Positions 53,941 through 64,000 of a stretch of DNA of 64,000 nt are shown piece after piece. Origin of the DNA: Aplectana chamaeleonis (lineage: Eukaryota > Nematoda > Chromadorea > Rhabditida > Cosmocercidae); NCBI GenBank assembly GCA_029168955.1, contig JAPDOI010001346.1:1-64000 (forward strand). Reading direction: 5' to 3'. Within the stretch, counting starts at the first letter, position 1. The number at the start of each line of letters is the position of its first letter. A program made the translations under genes and the position numbers. Below the pieces are notes generated by a model. That model saw only the letters and a program-made list of their open reading frames with translations. It was not told the DNA's origin and did not search any database.

Positions 53941-54425
53941 TGAGGTGATGAGCATTTTCCTGCGTCCCCTCAGGGCAGCCACCATGACGCAACCTTAGGC
54001 CCCAGTCAGAGTTGGTGCTATGCAGCTGTAACCCGCCGTGACAAGCTGTATCCCGCCCAGTCGGTATGAATGAAAAAATGGTGGGATGAGGTTGAGGAAA
54101 CCACCCGGTGTGGCCGACTAAAGCCCACCGGAAGTGATCACGATGGTTACGAGGCCCAGAGGATTGCACCTGTTCAGATGAATAGTCACGGAGAGTGAAG
54201 TGAAGAGAAGGAGGTATCAGGGTGGATAGCTTCCAGGTGATACGCAACGTTTCATCACCGGCCCGCCCACCCGGCAATTTTCTCACCTCTGTCATCCACG
54301 TATTGCATGGATATCAACCACGTCAGTCAAACCGAGTGATTTCCTCAACCTCACCCCATCATTCTAATCATAGCTACGTATCGACCGGGTGGGTGTTGAT
54401 GGGTGTTGGGGGTGTCGGCGGGTAT
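53941..54425. repeat. Dispersed repeat copies in inverted orientation (also at 56570-56860)
   Basis: On the plus strand at 54290-54425: ATGGATATCAACCACGTCAG, CCTCAACCTCACCCCATCAT and CGTATCGACCGGGTGGGTG. The same blocks in inverse orientation lie at 53960-54135 (GGTTGAGGAAACCACCCGG and others). The matching family at 56570-56860 carries GTATCGACCGGGCTGGATAC, ATGGATATCAACCACGTCGG and CTCAACCTCACCCTACC. Probably a SINE-like family; no RNA-polymerase-III box was established. Confidence 0.55.
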
Positions 54426-55029
54426 TAGTTGCACCCCATTTCCAATTGTGGTGAGCGCGAAGCGCTTACCAGACTTGGCTTTGATTTGCCATCGCGCATC
54501 CCCTGATATCAGTATCAGGGTCCAGAGTAAACGTAGGAAGACCGTTCTTTTTGCATTTAATACACTTTAGAAAGCTGAATAACTGTTCAAGAAATGGTCC
54601 GGAATCGTTACCTGAGATTCGAGAAAAAGTGTCAGAACCACGTCATTTTGGTCGAAAAAATGTTCATCTCCTTTTTTTCACGATTTTGTTGAAACACTTA
54701 CCGTTGAGCTAGAGAGCTCATTTTTTGGTCAGGAAGCTGGTTTTGTTTGCACCTAGCTCCTGTCAAATTTCGAAGATGGTTGCTCAACTTTACGGAACCT
54801 CAAAATTGAGGGTTAAGAAAGACAAAAACACGTAAACATGTTATTATAAGCCATCCGACGTTTACTCAATCGTAAAAATGAACTAGTGAAATAAACACCG
54901 TTACTGATAGGCTTTTGCTCATGATTGAACGCTTCTTGAGACGGGGCAACGCTTCAATCAATATGGCGGGATCTCGGAAGTACTTTTTGGAACGCCGCAC
55001 GGTGTAACCCAGAAGTGCGCCACAGAACG
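54426..55029. other. Interval without recognised genes
   Basis: GAGCGCGAAGCGCTTACC and CCTGATATCAGTATCAGGG (about 54450-54520) are small palindromes. Otherwise nothing was recognised. Confidence 0.35.
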
Positions 55030-55790
55030 CCGTAGATAGTGTGCGTGACCCCAGCAGGAGTGCGCAAGACGCCGTAGAAAATGTGCGGGACCCAAGTGGG
55101 AGTGCGCCGGACGCCGTAGAAAGTATGTGGGACCCAGATGAGAGTGTGCCGGACGCCGTAGAAAGTGTGCGGGACCCGAGTGGGAAAGCGCCGGACGCAG
55201 TAGAAAGTGTGCGGGACGCAGATGAGAGTGTGCCGGACGCCGTAGAAAGTGTGCGGGACCCAAGTGGGAAAGCGCCGGACGCAGTAGAAAGTGTGCGGGA
55301 CCCAAGTGGGAGTGCGTCGGACGCCGTAGAAAGTGTGCGGGACCCAAGTGGGAATGCGCCGGACGCCGTGGAAAGTGTGCGGGACCCAGATGAGAGTGTG
55401 CCCGACGCCGTAGAAAGTGTGCGGGACCCAAGTGGGAAAGCGCCGGACGCAGTAGAAAGTGTGCGGGACCCAGAAAGTGTGCGGGACCGTCGGACGCAGT
55501 AGAAAGTGAGCGGGACCCAGATGAGAGTGTGCCGGACGCCGTAGAAAGTGTGCGGGACCCAAATGGGAGTGCGCCGGACGTCATAGAAAGTGTGCGGGAC
55601 CCAGATGAGAGTGCGCCGGACGCCGTAGAAAGTGTGCGGGACCCAAATGAGAGTGCGCCGGACGTCGTAGAAAGTGTGCGGAACCCAGATGAGAGTGCGC
55701 CGGACGCTGTATGTGCGGTACCCAAGTGGAAGTGCGCAAGACGCCCTAGAAATTGTACGTGGTTCCAGTGGGAGTGCGCAGGACGTCACA
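55030..55790. repeat. 42-bp minisatellite, about 17-18 units
   Basis: Unit: GTGCGGGACCCAAGTGGGAG / TGCGCCGGACGCCGTAGAAA / GT. Variants alternate AAGTGGGA and GATGAGAG. Because the unit is a multiple of three and stop-free in several frames, long open frames exist on both strands (repeats of SVRDPSGSAPDAVE on plus). Codon-level selection is not evident, so this is annotated as a repeat, not a gene. Confidence 0.88.
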
Positions 55791-55884
55791 GAAGAGAGGC
55801 GGGGGGCAGAGCATCAGTGGGTTTACTTTCTTCTAACACCACCAAACATAAATCATGTGAGAAAGGAAACCTTTAGTAAACATA

Positions 55885-56565
55885 AATGAAATTCCTGAAA
55901 GTTTAGGTTCCTGGCAAAAGTAAAGATTTGGCATGGCCATTATTTCGAAACATTTGAAATATACTCAGTTAAAAGGGGAAGGTAAGAACAATGAAAAAAG
56001 TTTTGAAATATTCCTGAGAACGATTTGGCGTAGAATATTTTGATTTTTGGGAAATGTAGTGAAATAGTTGAAAGCATGATTTTCCAGTCGAGTTTGAACC
56101 AACTACTGATAAGAGTTGTGCAAGACGAGAGATCGCATTGTATGAGCTTATCTGTACAACATGTCGAAGCAAAATCACGCGTGATAAGGCATGCAGTAAA
56201 GCTCGATCGGGAGCTGGAATGCCGCCGTCTTCACGTATTAACTGAAGTAAAACCAACTGTTTATTCCATATCACGCGTGATCTTGCTTTGATATGTTCTA
56301 CGGATGAGCTCATACAATGCGATCTCTCGTTTTGCACAACTCTTATCAATAGTTGGTTCAAACTCGACTGCCAAATCATACTTTCAACTATTTCACTACA
56401 TTTCCCAAAAATCGAATTATTCTACGCCAAATCGTTCTCAGGAATATTTCAAAACTTTTTTCATTTTTCTTTACCTTCCCCTTTTAACTGAAAATATTTC
56501 TAATTTTTCAGAATAATGGCCATGCCAAATCTTTACTTTTGCCAGGAACCTAAACTTTCAGGAAT
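55885..56565. repeat. Fold-back element 4 (arms about 300 bp)
   Basis: Left arm 55885-56195 and right arm about 56268-56565 are near-perfect inverses: AATTCCTGAAAGTTTAGGTT at the far left pairs with AACCTAAACTTTCAGGAAT at the far right, and ATCACGCGTGATAAGG pairs with TATCACGCGTGAT near the 75-bp loop. Confidence 0.85.
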
Positions 56566-56870
56566 GCTTTCTGTGCGTATCGACCGGGCTGGATACGTCG
56601 GCTCAACAAACTCAGACAGGGGCCTCATCCACGCATAGCATGGATATCAACCACGTCGGCCACGGGTGATTGCCTCAACCTCACCCTACCTTTTTATTCA
56701 TACGTATCGACCAGGCAGGTGTCAGCGGGTCACGTCAGGCCACCTTTTTGCAACCTCTTTCCAATGCTTCCTGTGTGTATCGACCGGAATGGCTACGTCG
56801 GCTCAACCAACTCTGACGGGGGCCTTACGGTGAGCTCTCCGGCATAAAACGGAGATCTCACCCACCATCA
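56566..56870. repeat. Dispersed repeat copy (family at 53941-54425)
   Basis: GTATCGACCGG(G/A)(C/A)TGG with TACGTCGGCTCAAC(A/C)AACT occurs twice (56577 and 56778), with ATGGATATCAACCACGTCGG between. Non-coding. Confidence 0.55.
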
Positions 56871-57262
56871 TCAGGTGGTGGTGGTAAAAACATCTCTCTC
56901 AAGGCTTCGCACCTGGCTATAATGTGAGTATCCACTTCATGTAAATGTAATATCTTCTCTCCGCTTATTCGTTTGCTGCTATAATCTCTTAATTTTTTAT
57001 AAATGCTTGTCTTAATAAATGCTTATAACTACTGACCTATAAAATGGAAATAGAAAACGCTTCGCAGAATGAAAAGGTAATAAAGGTGTATCATTCGAGT
57101 GACAGACGGCCTATTAGCCGTCCTGAGTACGGGGTCATCATTCCTATTCGGTTGTCACCTTTCAGTCTTTTGAAGGAGCCACGAATATTACAATAGCTTA
57201 TTAACAGAACTGTATACCCACATTGCAAATCGCGCCTTTTACTAAGCACACATACCTATGTA
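56871..57262. other. Interval without recognised genes
   Basis: AT-rich; includes a CACCACCATCATCAGGTGGTG palindrome at about 56861-56883. No gene recognised. Confidence 0.35.
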
Positions 57263-58182
57263 CAGGTTGGCTAAAAAGTATTGAAAGCAAAAATGAAAGA
57301 ATCTCAATTTTTAAACAAAATTAGTTTTTTTATTCAATACAATCGCCCTCAACTTCAATACACTTATTCCAATGATCCTGCCATAATTTTATACCATCTC
57401 TAAAATGATTTTCTGGAAGCTCTGCAAAATACTGTTCCACGACTGAAATTGCTTCTTCATTCGATGGAAAATGCGTTCCACGAAGGAATTGTTTCAGTTG
57501 TTATTAATTGTTTGGTTTCTGAAGAATTAGTAGTCGCTAGGAGCCAAATCTGGTGAATACGGCGGATGTTCATGCAATTCGTACTTTAATTCATTCAATT
57601 TAGCCATCGTCAGAGCACTTGTGTGAACACGTGCATGTTAACGAATGCGGCAGTAACTTTCCAAACAGCTTGTTCATACGTAATTCTTTATGTAAAATAT
57701 GGAGTGCTGTCTGAGATGCCTATGGTATTATCAACTTCACGCTTAGTCAAACGTGGATCTTCACTAACATTATTATGTACTTGTTCAATGATTTCTGGTG
57801 TAGTTGCAGTTTTTAGTCGTCCACTACGTAGTTCATCTTCAACGCTTCTACGACCACGTTTAAAATCTAAAACCCATCAATGTACAGTTGGAAATTAAGA
57901 AGCAGATTCTTTTAACACGCTCACCAATTTTGTGTGAATTGCTGTTGCTGATCAAACTTCCAAAACAAAGAATTTTATCACTGCACGATCATTTTTTCCA
58001 TTGTTAGAAAAAAAAACACCGACACGTCGAATTCAAATGGCTTGTAAACAATGAACGAATTGACATATCTAAACAAAACTGTCTGCATATTCACCTGGAA
58101 GATGTAATGTCAAAATGACGTATGAATTTCAATTCCTCTACTGCTTAATAGGTGTCGCTTTCAGTACTTTTCTACCAACCTG
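57263..58182 (-). mobile_element. mariner element 1, internally deleted (920 bp)
   Basis: TA-flanked ends CAGGTTGGCTAAAAAGTATT (57263) and its imperfect inverse AGTACTTTTCTACCAACCTG (ending 58182). The transposase is on the minus strand. The N-terminal HTH region (about 57630-58010) shows WVLDFKRGRRSVEDELRSGR, TTPEIIEQVHNNVSEDPRLT and REVDNTIGISQTALHILHKE. The C-terminal end (57340-57600) shows HPPYSPDLAPSDY (third catalytic Asp), QFLRGTHFPS and DGIKLWQDHWNKCIEVEGD. The middle, with the first two catalytic Asp residues, is deleted. Confidence 0.88.
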
Positions 58183-58274
58183 TAAATCTCAGATTTGTGT
58201 TGATAACGTGAAAGGGCCCGTACGGGCCTATTCCGCTATCGCGACCATACTTGAGAGCGTTTATGCTGTCTTTA

Positions 58275-59633
58275 AAGGCAGTGTTTGCGATAATGTCCAA
58301 TTGCGAGATTGTCTGCTAGAAGAATTGCTTGGCCCCACGTAGAGCTGAACTGACGAAAGAATTAGGAAAACGCAACAGAAGTACACTCCACTCTCATACT
58401 CTCAATGGAGCTGCTTGTTGTGGCAATGAAATATTTAGTGAAGCCGTCTTTGGGAATTCTTTACACTCTGTTGTTCCGCTCTTTCTTTCGGACCGTAACT
58501 ATTGGGCTGATACATAATTATTTAACGTTTTTTTGCGCGGTCTTTTCGCCTCGATTGCAGCGTTAAGACAATCAAGCTGAGCCAGATAGACGTCGCTGCT
58601 GATTTTGAATTGCCGCTTGCCATTTCTGTCAGGAATTCTCCATTGTTGTCTTTCATCTGCGTCGTTAAACCAATAACAAATGCCATTTGAAATGATTTCC
58701 CAATGGATGATTCCGCCTCTGTCCCACCACACACACACCCATACCCTTCTTACACTGCACGTCTCTTGGTATTCCTTTGGGGGGAACACCTGGCGAAATG
58801 CAGATTTTCTTTTAACGTTTTTGAAGGGGAGCCGTGACTCATCCCCAGTGACAAGATTCTTCAAAAATGGTGTTTGTTCGTTTCGCTGCAGTAAATCGAG
58901 GAAAATTCGAACGCGTTCAGCTTTGTTGTTGTCGGAGAGCTCGTAAGGCTCCTCAGCCAATTTCCATACCTTTCCAAGCGTCTTCAGGCGTCGAACGATC
59001 GTTGATTGATTGACATTAAAGTTGTCAAGCTTTCGTCCTCTTACACGGCTGTCAGAAGTGCTTGATCATCCAAATCCGATGGCCGACCTCTTCCTTCTTT
59101 CTCCTCCAAACTAGTGTCACCTGATTTAAAGCGAATAAACCACTTCCGTACTGCACTATCAGTAATTGTTTTTTCGCCAATAAGTTTGTTAAGATCGCGA
59201 AATGACTGAGCTGCTGTCCATCATTTCTCGTCGTGGTAGAGCATAATATGGCGAGTATGAGTGTGATTTTCGAGACGCATTTTTAAACCAAATATTTAGG
59301 ATTATTTTTTTATAAATACTCAGGACGAAACGCCAATTTTTACTAATGAAAAACGCGTTAATTAAAACATTCTATAATTATGCATCAACCCAACAATACT
59401 ACTTTGCATAAAATATTCTTCCATTTTCGATGGACCCCATTTTTCACCGCTCACGACCACGGGGAACATGTTCATCCAACCACACAACTGGTCCGATCCA
59501 GAGAATAATGTCACCGAAATAAGCCGTTTTACTGCGTTCTTTGCCGTTTCTTCGCAATTCTGGTAACACTTGGTGGCCAACGCCAAGCTTCAAAAAAGAA
59601 ACTCGGGAACGAAAATCTTCGCGAACACTGCCT
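58275..59633. mobile_element. AAGGCAGTG-family MITE, copy 3, interrupted by a mariner
   Basis: Left end AAGGCAGTGTTTGCGATAA after TA (58273-58274); right end TTCGCGAACACTGCCT (to 59633; the last T and TA are altered). Removing the mariner (58502-59393) leaves about 465 bp, which matches the size of copies 1 and 2. So the mariner is a passenger, not the source of these ends. Confidence 0.72.
58502..59393 (-). mobile_element. mariner element 2, truncated transposase
   Basis: Ends TTGGGCTGATACATAATTAT (58502) and ATAATTATGCATCAACCCAA (59374-59393) are inverse with two differences, and TA precedes the left end. The transposase on the minus strand starts at an ATG near 59280, has stops near 59220 and 59050, and shows SAVRKWFIRFKSGDTSLEEK (HTH), VTGDESRLPFKNVKRKSAFR (first catalytic Asp), VWWDRGGIIHWEII and SSDVYLAQLDCLNAAIEAKR. 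It ends after KTLNNYVSAQ, so the second and third catalytic Asp segments are missing. It resembles irritans/bandit-like mariners. Confidence 0.85.
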
Positions 59634-60399
59634 AGAAACTTCTTATCGTTCGATTCCTTTGCACTGAATCACGCACACACACACATTTAAAAGTTTACAA
59701 ATTTTTTAATATCTCGAAACTAACGCAGCAACTTTTCTTGGAACTTAGGCAGTGTGATAAATCCTTACTGCCCTACCTTTTGTGAAGATGCCAAGTTTCA
59801 AGCTTCCTTCCCAACCGAGATCCTAGAATGAGAGGTGTTCACAAGGTTACGGCGCGAAGTGTCAGGGGTTTCGATACTGGATGGTTATGAAATTGGGTTC
59901 GTAAATAAATGATATACATATAGCATAGCTCCCTCATTTTGAGCCGGTCGAAGAAAGGCTTATCGGGCTTACTATGTCAGAAGCTCCTTATCACTGTTCA
60001 ATTTTGCCTTGACCGATCGCTTCGTTGCATGCTACGCCCGGACTCATCCGAGCGAGATTGGCTTTATATGTTTGTGAAAAACGTTGCGTTAAATGTTATT
60101 TGTAAATGTTTGTAAACATGATATATTACGTAAAGAAGGTGCAGAGATATGGAAAAATCAGGTGTAAAAGTGAAGGAGAAAAACCAGTTGAAAAACAAGG
60201 TTAACATTTTGAATACGTTCGTTCATAAGGAAAAAAATACGGAGCCAAATTTCGAACGAACGAAGGAGGTGAAAATGGAAAAGGTTTAAATGAAGGAAGG
60301 AGAGCGAGGACATTATTCGGTGGCGGATAAATGACGTAGGACAAGTCCAGAAGTGGTAAATGTAAAGGAGTTGTTTTCTCACCTATACCGAATTGACTT
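59634..60399. other. Interval without recognised genes
   Basis: Contains a CA-rich run near 59672-59690 (ACACACACAC). Short frames lack motifs. Confidence 0.35.
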
Positions 60400-60885
60400 A
60401 TGAAACATTTGCAACATTTTGAGGCCAACTTTTTTGGTACCTAAAATCATATTTGAAACGAATTTCGCCCTATCAAAATGGATATAAATTCTTTGTGAAT
60501 GAGATATATCCGTGAAACTGTGATTGGGAAAGGTTCAGGTCCAGAGCAGTGGGCTGGGATACCTCACAGCCCCTGGAAATGGCTTCCTCGAAAAAGTTGC
60601 TAGGTGTGAGGGTACGACAAAATCAATGATTCCCTCACACCTAGTTCCATACACTTAGGTGTGAGGGAATCATCGATTTTGTCGTTTCCTCACATCTAGA
60701 AATTTTCCGAAGAAGCCTTTCCCTGGCGCTGTGAGAAACCTCAACCCACTACTCTGGATCTAAACATTACCCAATCACAGTTTCACGGGTAACTCTCATT
60801 TACAAAGAACGTTCTAACAGTTTTAATGCGGCAAAATTTATCAAATGTCTCAAAATGTTTTCAAATGTTCCAAAAATGATTTCTG
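60400..60885. repeat. Fold-back element 5 (arms about 240 bp)
   Basis: Centre at about 60651: CCCTCACACCTAG...CTTAGGTGTGAGGG. The arms pair outward through GACAAAATCAATGATTCCC / GGGAATCATCGATTTTGTC and CGTGAAACTGTGATTGGG / CCCAATCACAGTTTCACG. It shares the CACACCTAG/TTAGGTGTG core with the fold-back at 28850-29890. Confidence 0.8.
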
Positions 60886-61004
60886 TTTAGTTGGGAACAC
60901 AACATTTTATCGACCTTCATCACCTCTGGCCTTGTACTTTTTCCGAACTCACTTGCACGAAATTTTCTGTGTACAAGCACAGCAGTATAGTCCACCGTTT
61001 AAAC

Positions 61005-61515
61005 CTAATAGCAGCTCTTATTACTTCGCTTAAAGCCAATTTCTCCTACTTCTCCTAGCTCCAACAATTTTTGCCGAGTGACTAAAGATGTGTGTGGCCT
61101 TGCGTTGCCATGATGAAATACAACACCTTTTCGATTTGTCAATTCGTCGCTTGGTTGAGATGTTTTGCCACCTCCACCATGCAGTCCTGACATTGCACCA
61201 TCTGATTACTTTTTATTTCGATCTTTGCAAAATTCTTGAATGGTTTAAATTTCAATAATGCTAATGATGTAAAATCGTACCTGGTTCAGTTTTTTGCTGA
61301 TAAAAACCAGAAGTTTTATGAACGTGGATCTATGATGCTGCCTGAAAGATGGCAAAAGGTCATTGCTCAAATGGGCAATACATTACAGAATAAAGTTATT
61401 TCGCTCCTCGAAAAATTTGCCCTTCATTTTCTGAAAAAAATCCGCAATTGCTTAGTTGCCAACCCAATATTTACCAACAAATATGTATATCATTTGATTA
61501 CTAACACAATTTAAT
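61005..61515. pseudogene. mariner transposase remnant 3 with an internal inversion
   Basis: The segment 61005-61145 reads on the minus strand NRKGVVFHHGNARPHTSLVT (second Asp changed to Gly in HHGNARPH) followed by RQKLLELG. The adjacent segment from 61150 reads on the plus strand PPPPCSPDIAPSDYFLFRSL (third catalytic Asp), GLNFNNANDVKSYLVQFFAD and QKFYERGSMMLPERWQKVIA. In an intact mariner both lie on one strand, so one part is inverted. A neighbouring copy (61560) shows the normal order. Confidence 0.8.
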
Positions 61516-61559
61516 AACCATGCCGTGCATCTTTACATCCTCTCCTCTTTCACGTGATT

Positions 61560-61829
61560 AACTTCTGAAATATAATAGCGACGAATTGACAAATTGAAAA
61601 AGCGTTGTATTTCATCATGACAATGCTAGGCCACACACATCTTTAGTCACTCGGCAATTATTATTGGAGCTTGGTTGAGATGTTTTGCCACATCCACCAT
61701 GTAGTCCTGACCTTGCACCATCTGATTACTTTTTATTTAGATCTTTGCAAACCCCTTGAATGGTAAAAATTTCAATAATGATGATGATTTCAAATCGTAC
61801 CTGGTTCAGTTTTTTTGCTGATAAAACCA
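61560..61829 (+). pseudogene. mariner transposase remnant 4, 5' piece
   Basis: Plus strand: VVFHHDNARPHTSLVTRQLL (second Asp intact), then HPPCSPDLAPSDYFLFRSLQ. The sequence is cut at 61829 (ATAAAACCA) by the 2.13-kb TIR element and resumes at 63964. A stop interrupts it at ELG-stop-DVLPHPP, and others follow. Confidence 0.82.
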
Positions 61830-63963
61830 GGGGTGGTAGTAATTGGGGGTGTTAAACGCGAATTAACAGGCGTTAAGTTCGCGTTAAACGCGAGTTTAAC
61901 CACAACAGAATCTGAGCAGGACTCCTAATAGTTGGGAGAAAATACGTCCTAGTTTCACCCTAACATCCCTCAGTGGTATGCATTTGTTACACTTTCAATG
62001 AAAACGCCTCGAAAAAGCGACAATTGTAACCTTTGTTACGAGAAATAGCGATTTCAAAACGTTTTCAGGGCTGTTTTTTCTCTAAAATTCCAACATGTGG
62101 CATCCTCGCGGTAAGTTCGCGTTTAACATACTCTCGCAGACAGCACGGAAATAGTGCTGAAATGCGAGAGGAACTGGCGGTTAACGAAAAACTCCTCCCG
62201 AGGAGTTTTTGGATGTGGTTAGCAAGATACAGTAGGAACAGTTTTGACCATCTATATCGAGGGCAAGTACGAGTTTAAATAATGCAGAGGGTTAAGGAAG
62301 TTTGATAGCACTGTTGGCCAATTTGATGCAGGACGTCAGCCTATCTTTAAAACTGAAAGGTGTTTCAAGGGATAGTCTTTTAACGGCTTCCGCCAAGGAA
62401 ACGGGCGATGAGGGATCAGAAATAAAGCACGGATCATTGCTGAAACACGTTGGCCGTCTTCTTTGGTGGCACTAATCAATCCCTCCCAGTCAGCTGTTAT
62501 TTTTTTGGCGAGCGCCGACACTTCTCCCGCTTTTGTTTATTTTCTTCCGAAACTCATTCGCTTCGCTCAGGTTAGTTTCATTTTCATAATTCATTGCATA
62601 GCACAGGCTATGAGGAGTATGTAGTAAATTATTTGCTTGCTCGCGTTTCGAACAGGTTTCCACAACTTTTTTAGTGCAAAAAAGTGAAAATTTCCCAAGC
62701 CACTGATTTTCAAGTGATTTGATGCTTTAGTAATGTTTAATCAGCATTAGTCGGGGCGTATCGGGCGAGTTTTGTGGGAAAGAAATGCGAACTTTTTTTA
62801 AAACCAACTGTATTTGTTCTCCTTTTTCTGCAAGATTCGAATACTCCTCTTTCATTGCCAGATAAGTGCCATCGTGGCCTCTTATTTTTTTAAGGGTCCG
62901 CGACGCATTTGCTTTGGTGCATTGTTAGAGCCACTCGAATTGTTTCAAATTCTTACTTTGAAATATGTGTACAGAATCTTTTCCTTACATGATGCGCATA
63001 TGAGTGTGTAACAGTGCTTCTATATATTTTCAGCAGTAACTGCGGGCGGGGGATTAGTTTCATTTTGAGAAGACGGCAAACACTTCACAAATTCAACTGC
63101 GTCAATGACCGAAACCACACCATTACCCCAATCTCGGACGCCAGACTTCAGTTGCACGCTTCTAAAAAACACATGAATTCTTTTTCAAGAACGAAAATAG
63201 ACTGTCTAGTTTATCATCATTCTTATAAATTTTAACGATCCATTTCAGTTGAATGCAGGACATTCTTTGAATTTATGCATTACTCGACGAGTTTCGGAAT
63301 GTCTTTTACGCACCTAGCGTTACCTTCCCAAGAACACCTTGTAAATAATTCATCCAGAAATTTTCAAATTTTCAATCGCTCAAAATTTCCTTTGGAGAAA
63401 TTTGTTTTTCAAAAAAACTTTTGTTAGAAAAAAAAACGATAACAAAGTAACTACAAATGCAAACTTTTGTCAGAACACACGCATTTTATTGATTGAGGCT
63501 AATGATCAACCTAACATGTCTTTTCGAGAGTGGTCCTGAAAACTCACGGAGCTCATAAAAAATATGTACGAGAATTAGGATTTCCAAGGAAACATTAGAA
63601 ATTGGCGTTCTGATCGTGTTTCGAACAAGCGAAATATTACAAAGTTCCCTAGGAATGCTCTTCCTAATGAATAAAAAAAGTAGCATTACTTGTATAATCT
63701 TTCCGATCCCTCGTCTTTCCACCGTAAACGTCGTTCGTGTCCAAGTGTAGAAAATACTTACGCGGACGAAGGTCACGCATAATGTATGTGTAAGTAGAGG
63801 GCCGCTTTCGTTAAACCGGCAACAAACCGTGGCACCTACGCCGGCCAGGAGGTGGCGGTTCGTTCGCGTTAATTTGGCGGCTCTACTGCATTTATGTCGC
63901 GGTATGTTGGCGGCTTGGAGGTGGCGGTTTATTCGCGTTTAAAACCTTATTTACTACCACCCC
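61830..63963. mobile_element. Unclassified TIR element (2,134 bp) that splits mariner 4
   Basis: Perfect 13-bp terminal inverted repeats GGGGTGGTAGTAA and TTACTACCACCCC, continuing imperfectly into TTAAACGCGAAT(T/A)AAC on both sides. Left flank ATAAAACCA and right flank AAAGTTTTATG rejoin as the mariner (compare 61300-61320), so the borders are exact and there is no evident target duplication. TTAACGCG/CGCGTTAA motifs and GGAGGTGGCGGTT repeats lie near the ends. No transposase was recognised; a minus-strand frame at 62336-62521 may be a captured gene piece. Confidence 0.78.
62336..62545 (-). pseudogene. Possible TFIIS N-terminal-like (LW domain) fragment inside the TIR element
   Basis: The minus-strand frame reads EVSALAKKITADWEGLISAT. 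The pattern EV-x2-LAK-x5-W-x2-L matches the last helix of the TFIIS N-terminal (LW) domain found in TFIIS and Elongin A. The remainder (MIRALFLIPHRPFPWRKP) is not recognised. It could be a host exon captured by the element. The match is short, so this is tentative. Confidence 0.25.
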
Positions 63964-64000
63964 AAAGTTTTATGAACGTGGATTTATGATGCTGCCTGAA
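63964..64000 (+). pseudogene. mariner transposase remnant 4, 3' piece (continues past window)
   Basis: AAGTTTTATGAACGTGGATT followed by TATGATGCTGCCTGAA encodes KFYERGFMMLPE, the C-terminal part of the mariner interrupted at 61829. The window ends here. Confidence 0.8.

Noticed and set aside
54866..55789. Long open frames of up to 307 residues on the minus strand and 153 on the plus strand
   Set aside because: They are by-products of the 42-bp minisatellite, open in several frames at once on both strands, with no non-repeat domain.
58275..59633. A mariner with AAGGCAGTG terminal repeats
   Set aside because: The mariner has its own inverted ends (TTGGGCTGAT...) inside; the outer ends belong to a MITE of matching size.

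Overview
This 64 kb window is eukaryotic and repeat-dominated. It most likely comes from a nematode, possibly a strongylid or hookworm-type worm, but the species cannot be fixed from the sequence. Four things point there: two degenerate copies of the nematode SL1 spliced-leader sequence (15319-15363), an RTE-type LINE and CR1-type LINEs in styles common in nematodes, several mariner elements, and one plausible host gene with a 79-bp intron. No bacterial operon, rRNA, tRNA or CRISPR array was recognised.

Layout. 1-5435: two head-to-tail minus-strand copies (A, B) of a LINE family whose first coding part carries a 2A-like motif (...ERNPGP) followed by a PHD-type zinc finger, then an endonuclease and a reverse transcriptase. 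6237-15300: one minus-strand Ty3/gypsy element with a 3' LTR, broken in two by foreign DNA that contains a third, full-length LINE copy (C, 8524-12020, with target-site duplication); a hAT-like MITE sits in its 5' half. 15319-15363: SL1 relics. 18147-21620: a full-length fourth LINE copy (D, with target-site duplication). 22020-25285: a CR1-like LINE split by a terminal-inverted-repeat element. 26150-27257: a MITE and the first two exons of a probable GT31 galactosyltransferase gene. 27825-29890: two very long fold-backs. 31290-33805: a tandem array with dimeric structure made from LINE endonuclease fragments. 37173-40842 and 46583-52710: two hAT-like elements with 8-bp target duplications and AATATTCG-type repeats near both ends; the second carries a tandemly duplicated RTE LINE. 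A decayed hAT transposase lies between them. 53066-64000: a MITE family, a 42-bp minisatellite, fold-backs, four mariner copies and a 2.13-kb unclassified TIR element that splits the last mariner.

How the parts relate. Nearly everything coding is transposon-derived and decayed by frameshifts, stops or loss of catalytic residues. The nesting gives a relative history: gypsy, then its interrupting segment, then LINE C; an AAGGCAGTG MITE, then a mariner inside it; a hAT-like element, then RTE insertion and duplication; a mariner, then the 2.13-kb TIR element. The only host-gene call with good support is the GT31 N-terminal region; a second coding exon near 34104-34203 is a weak candidate.
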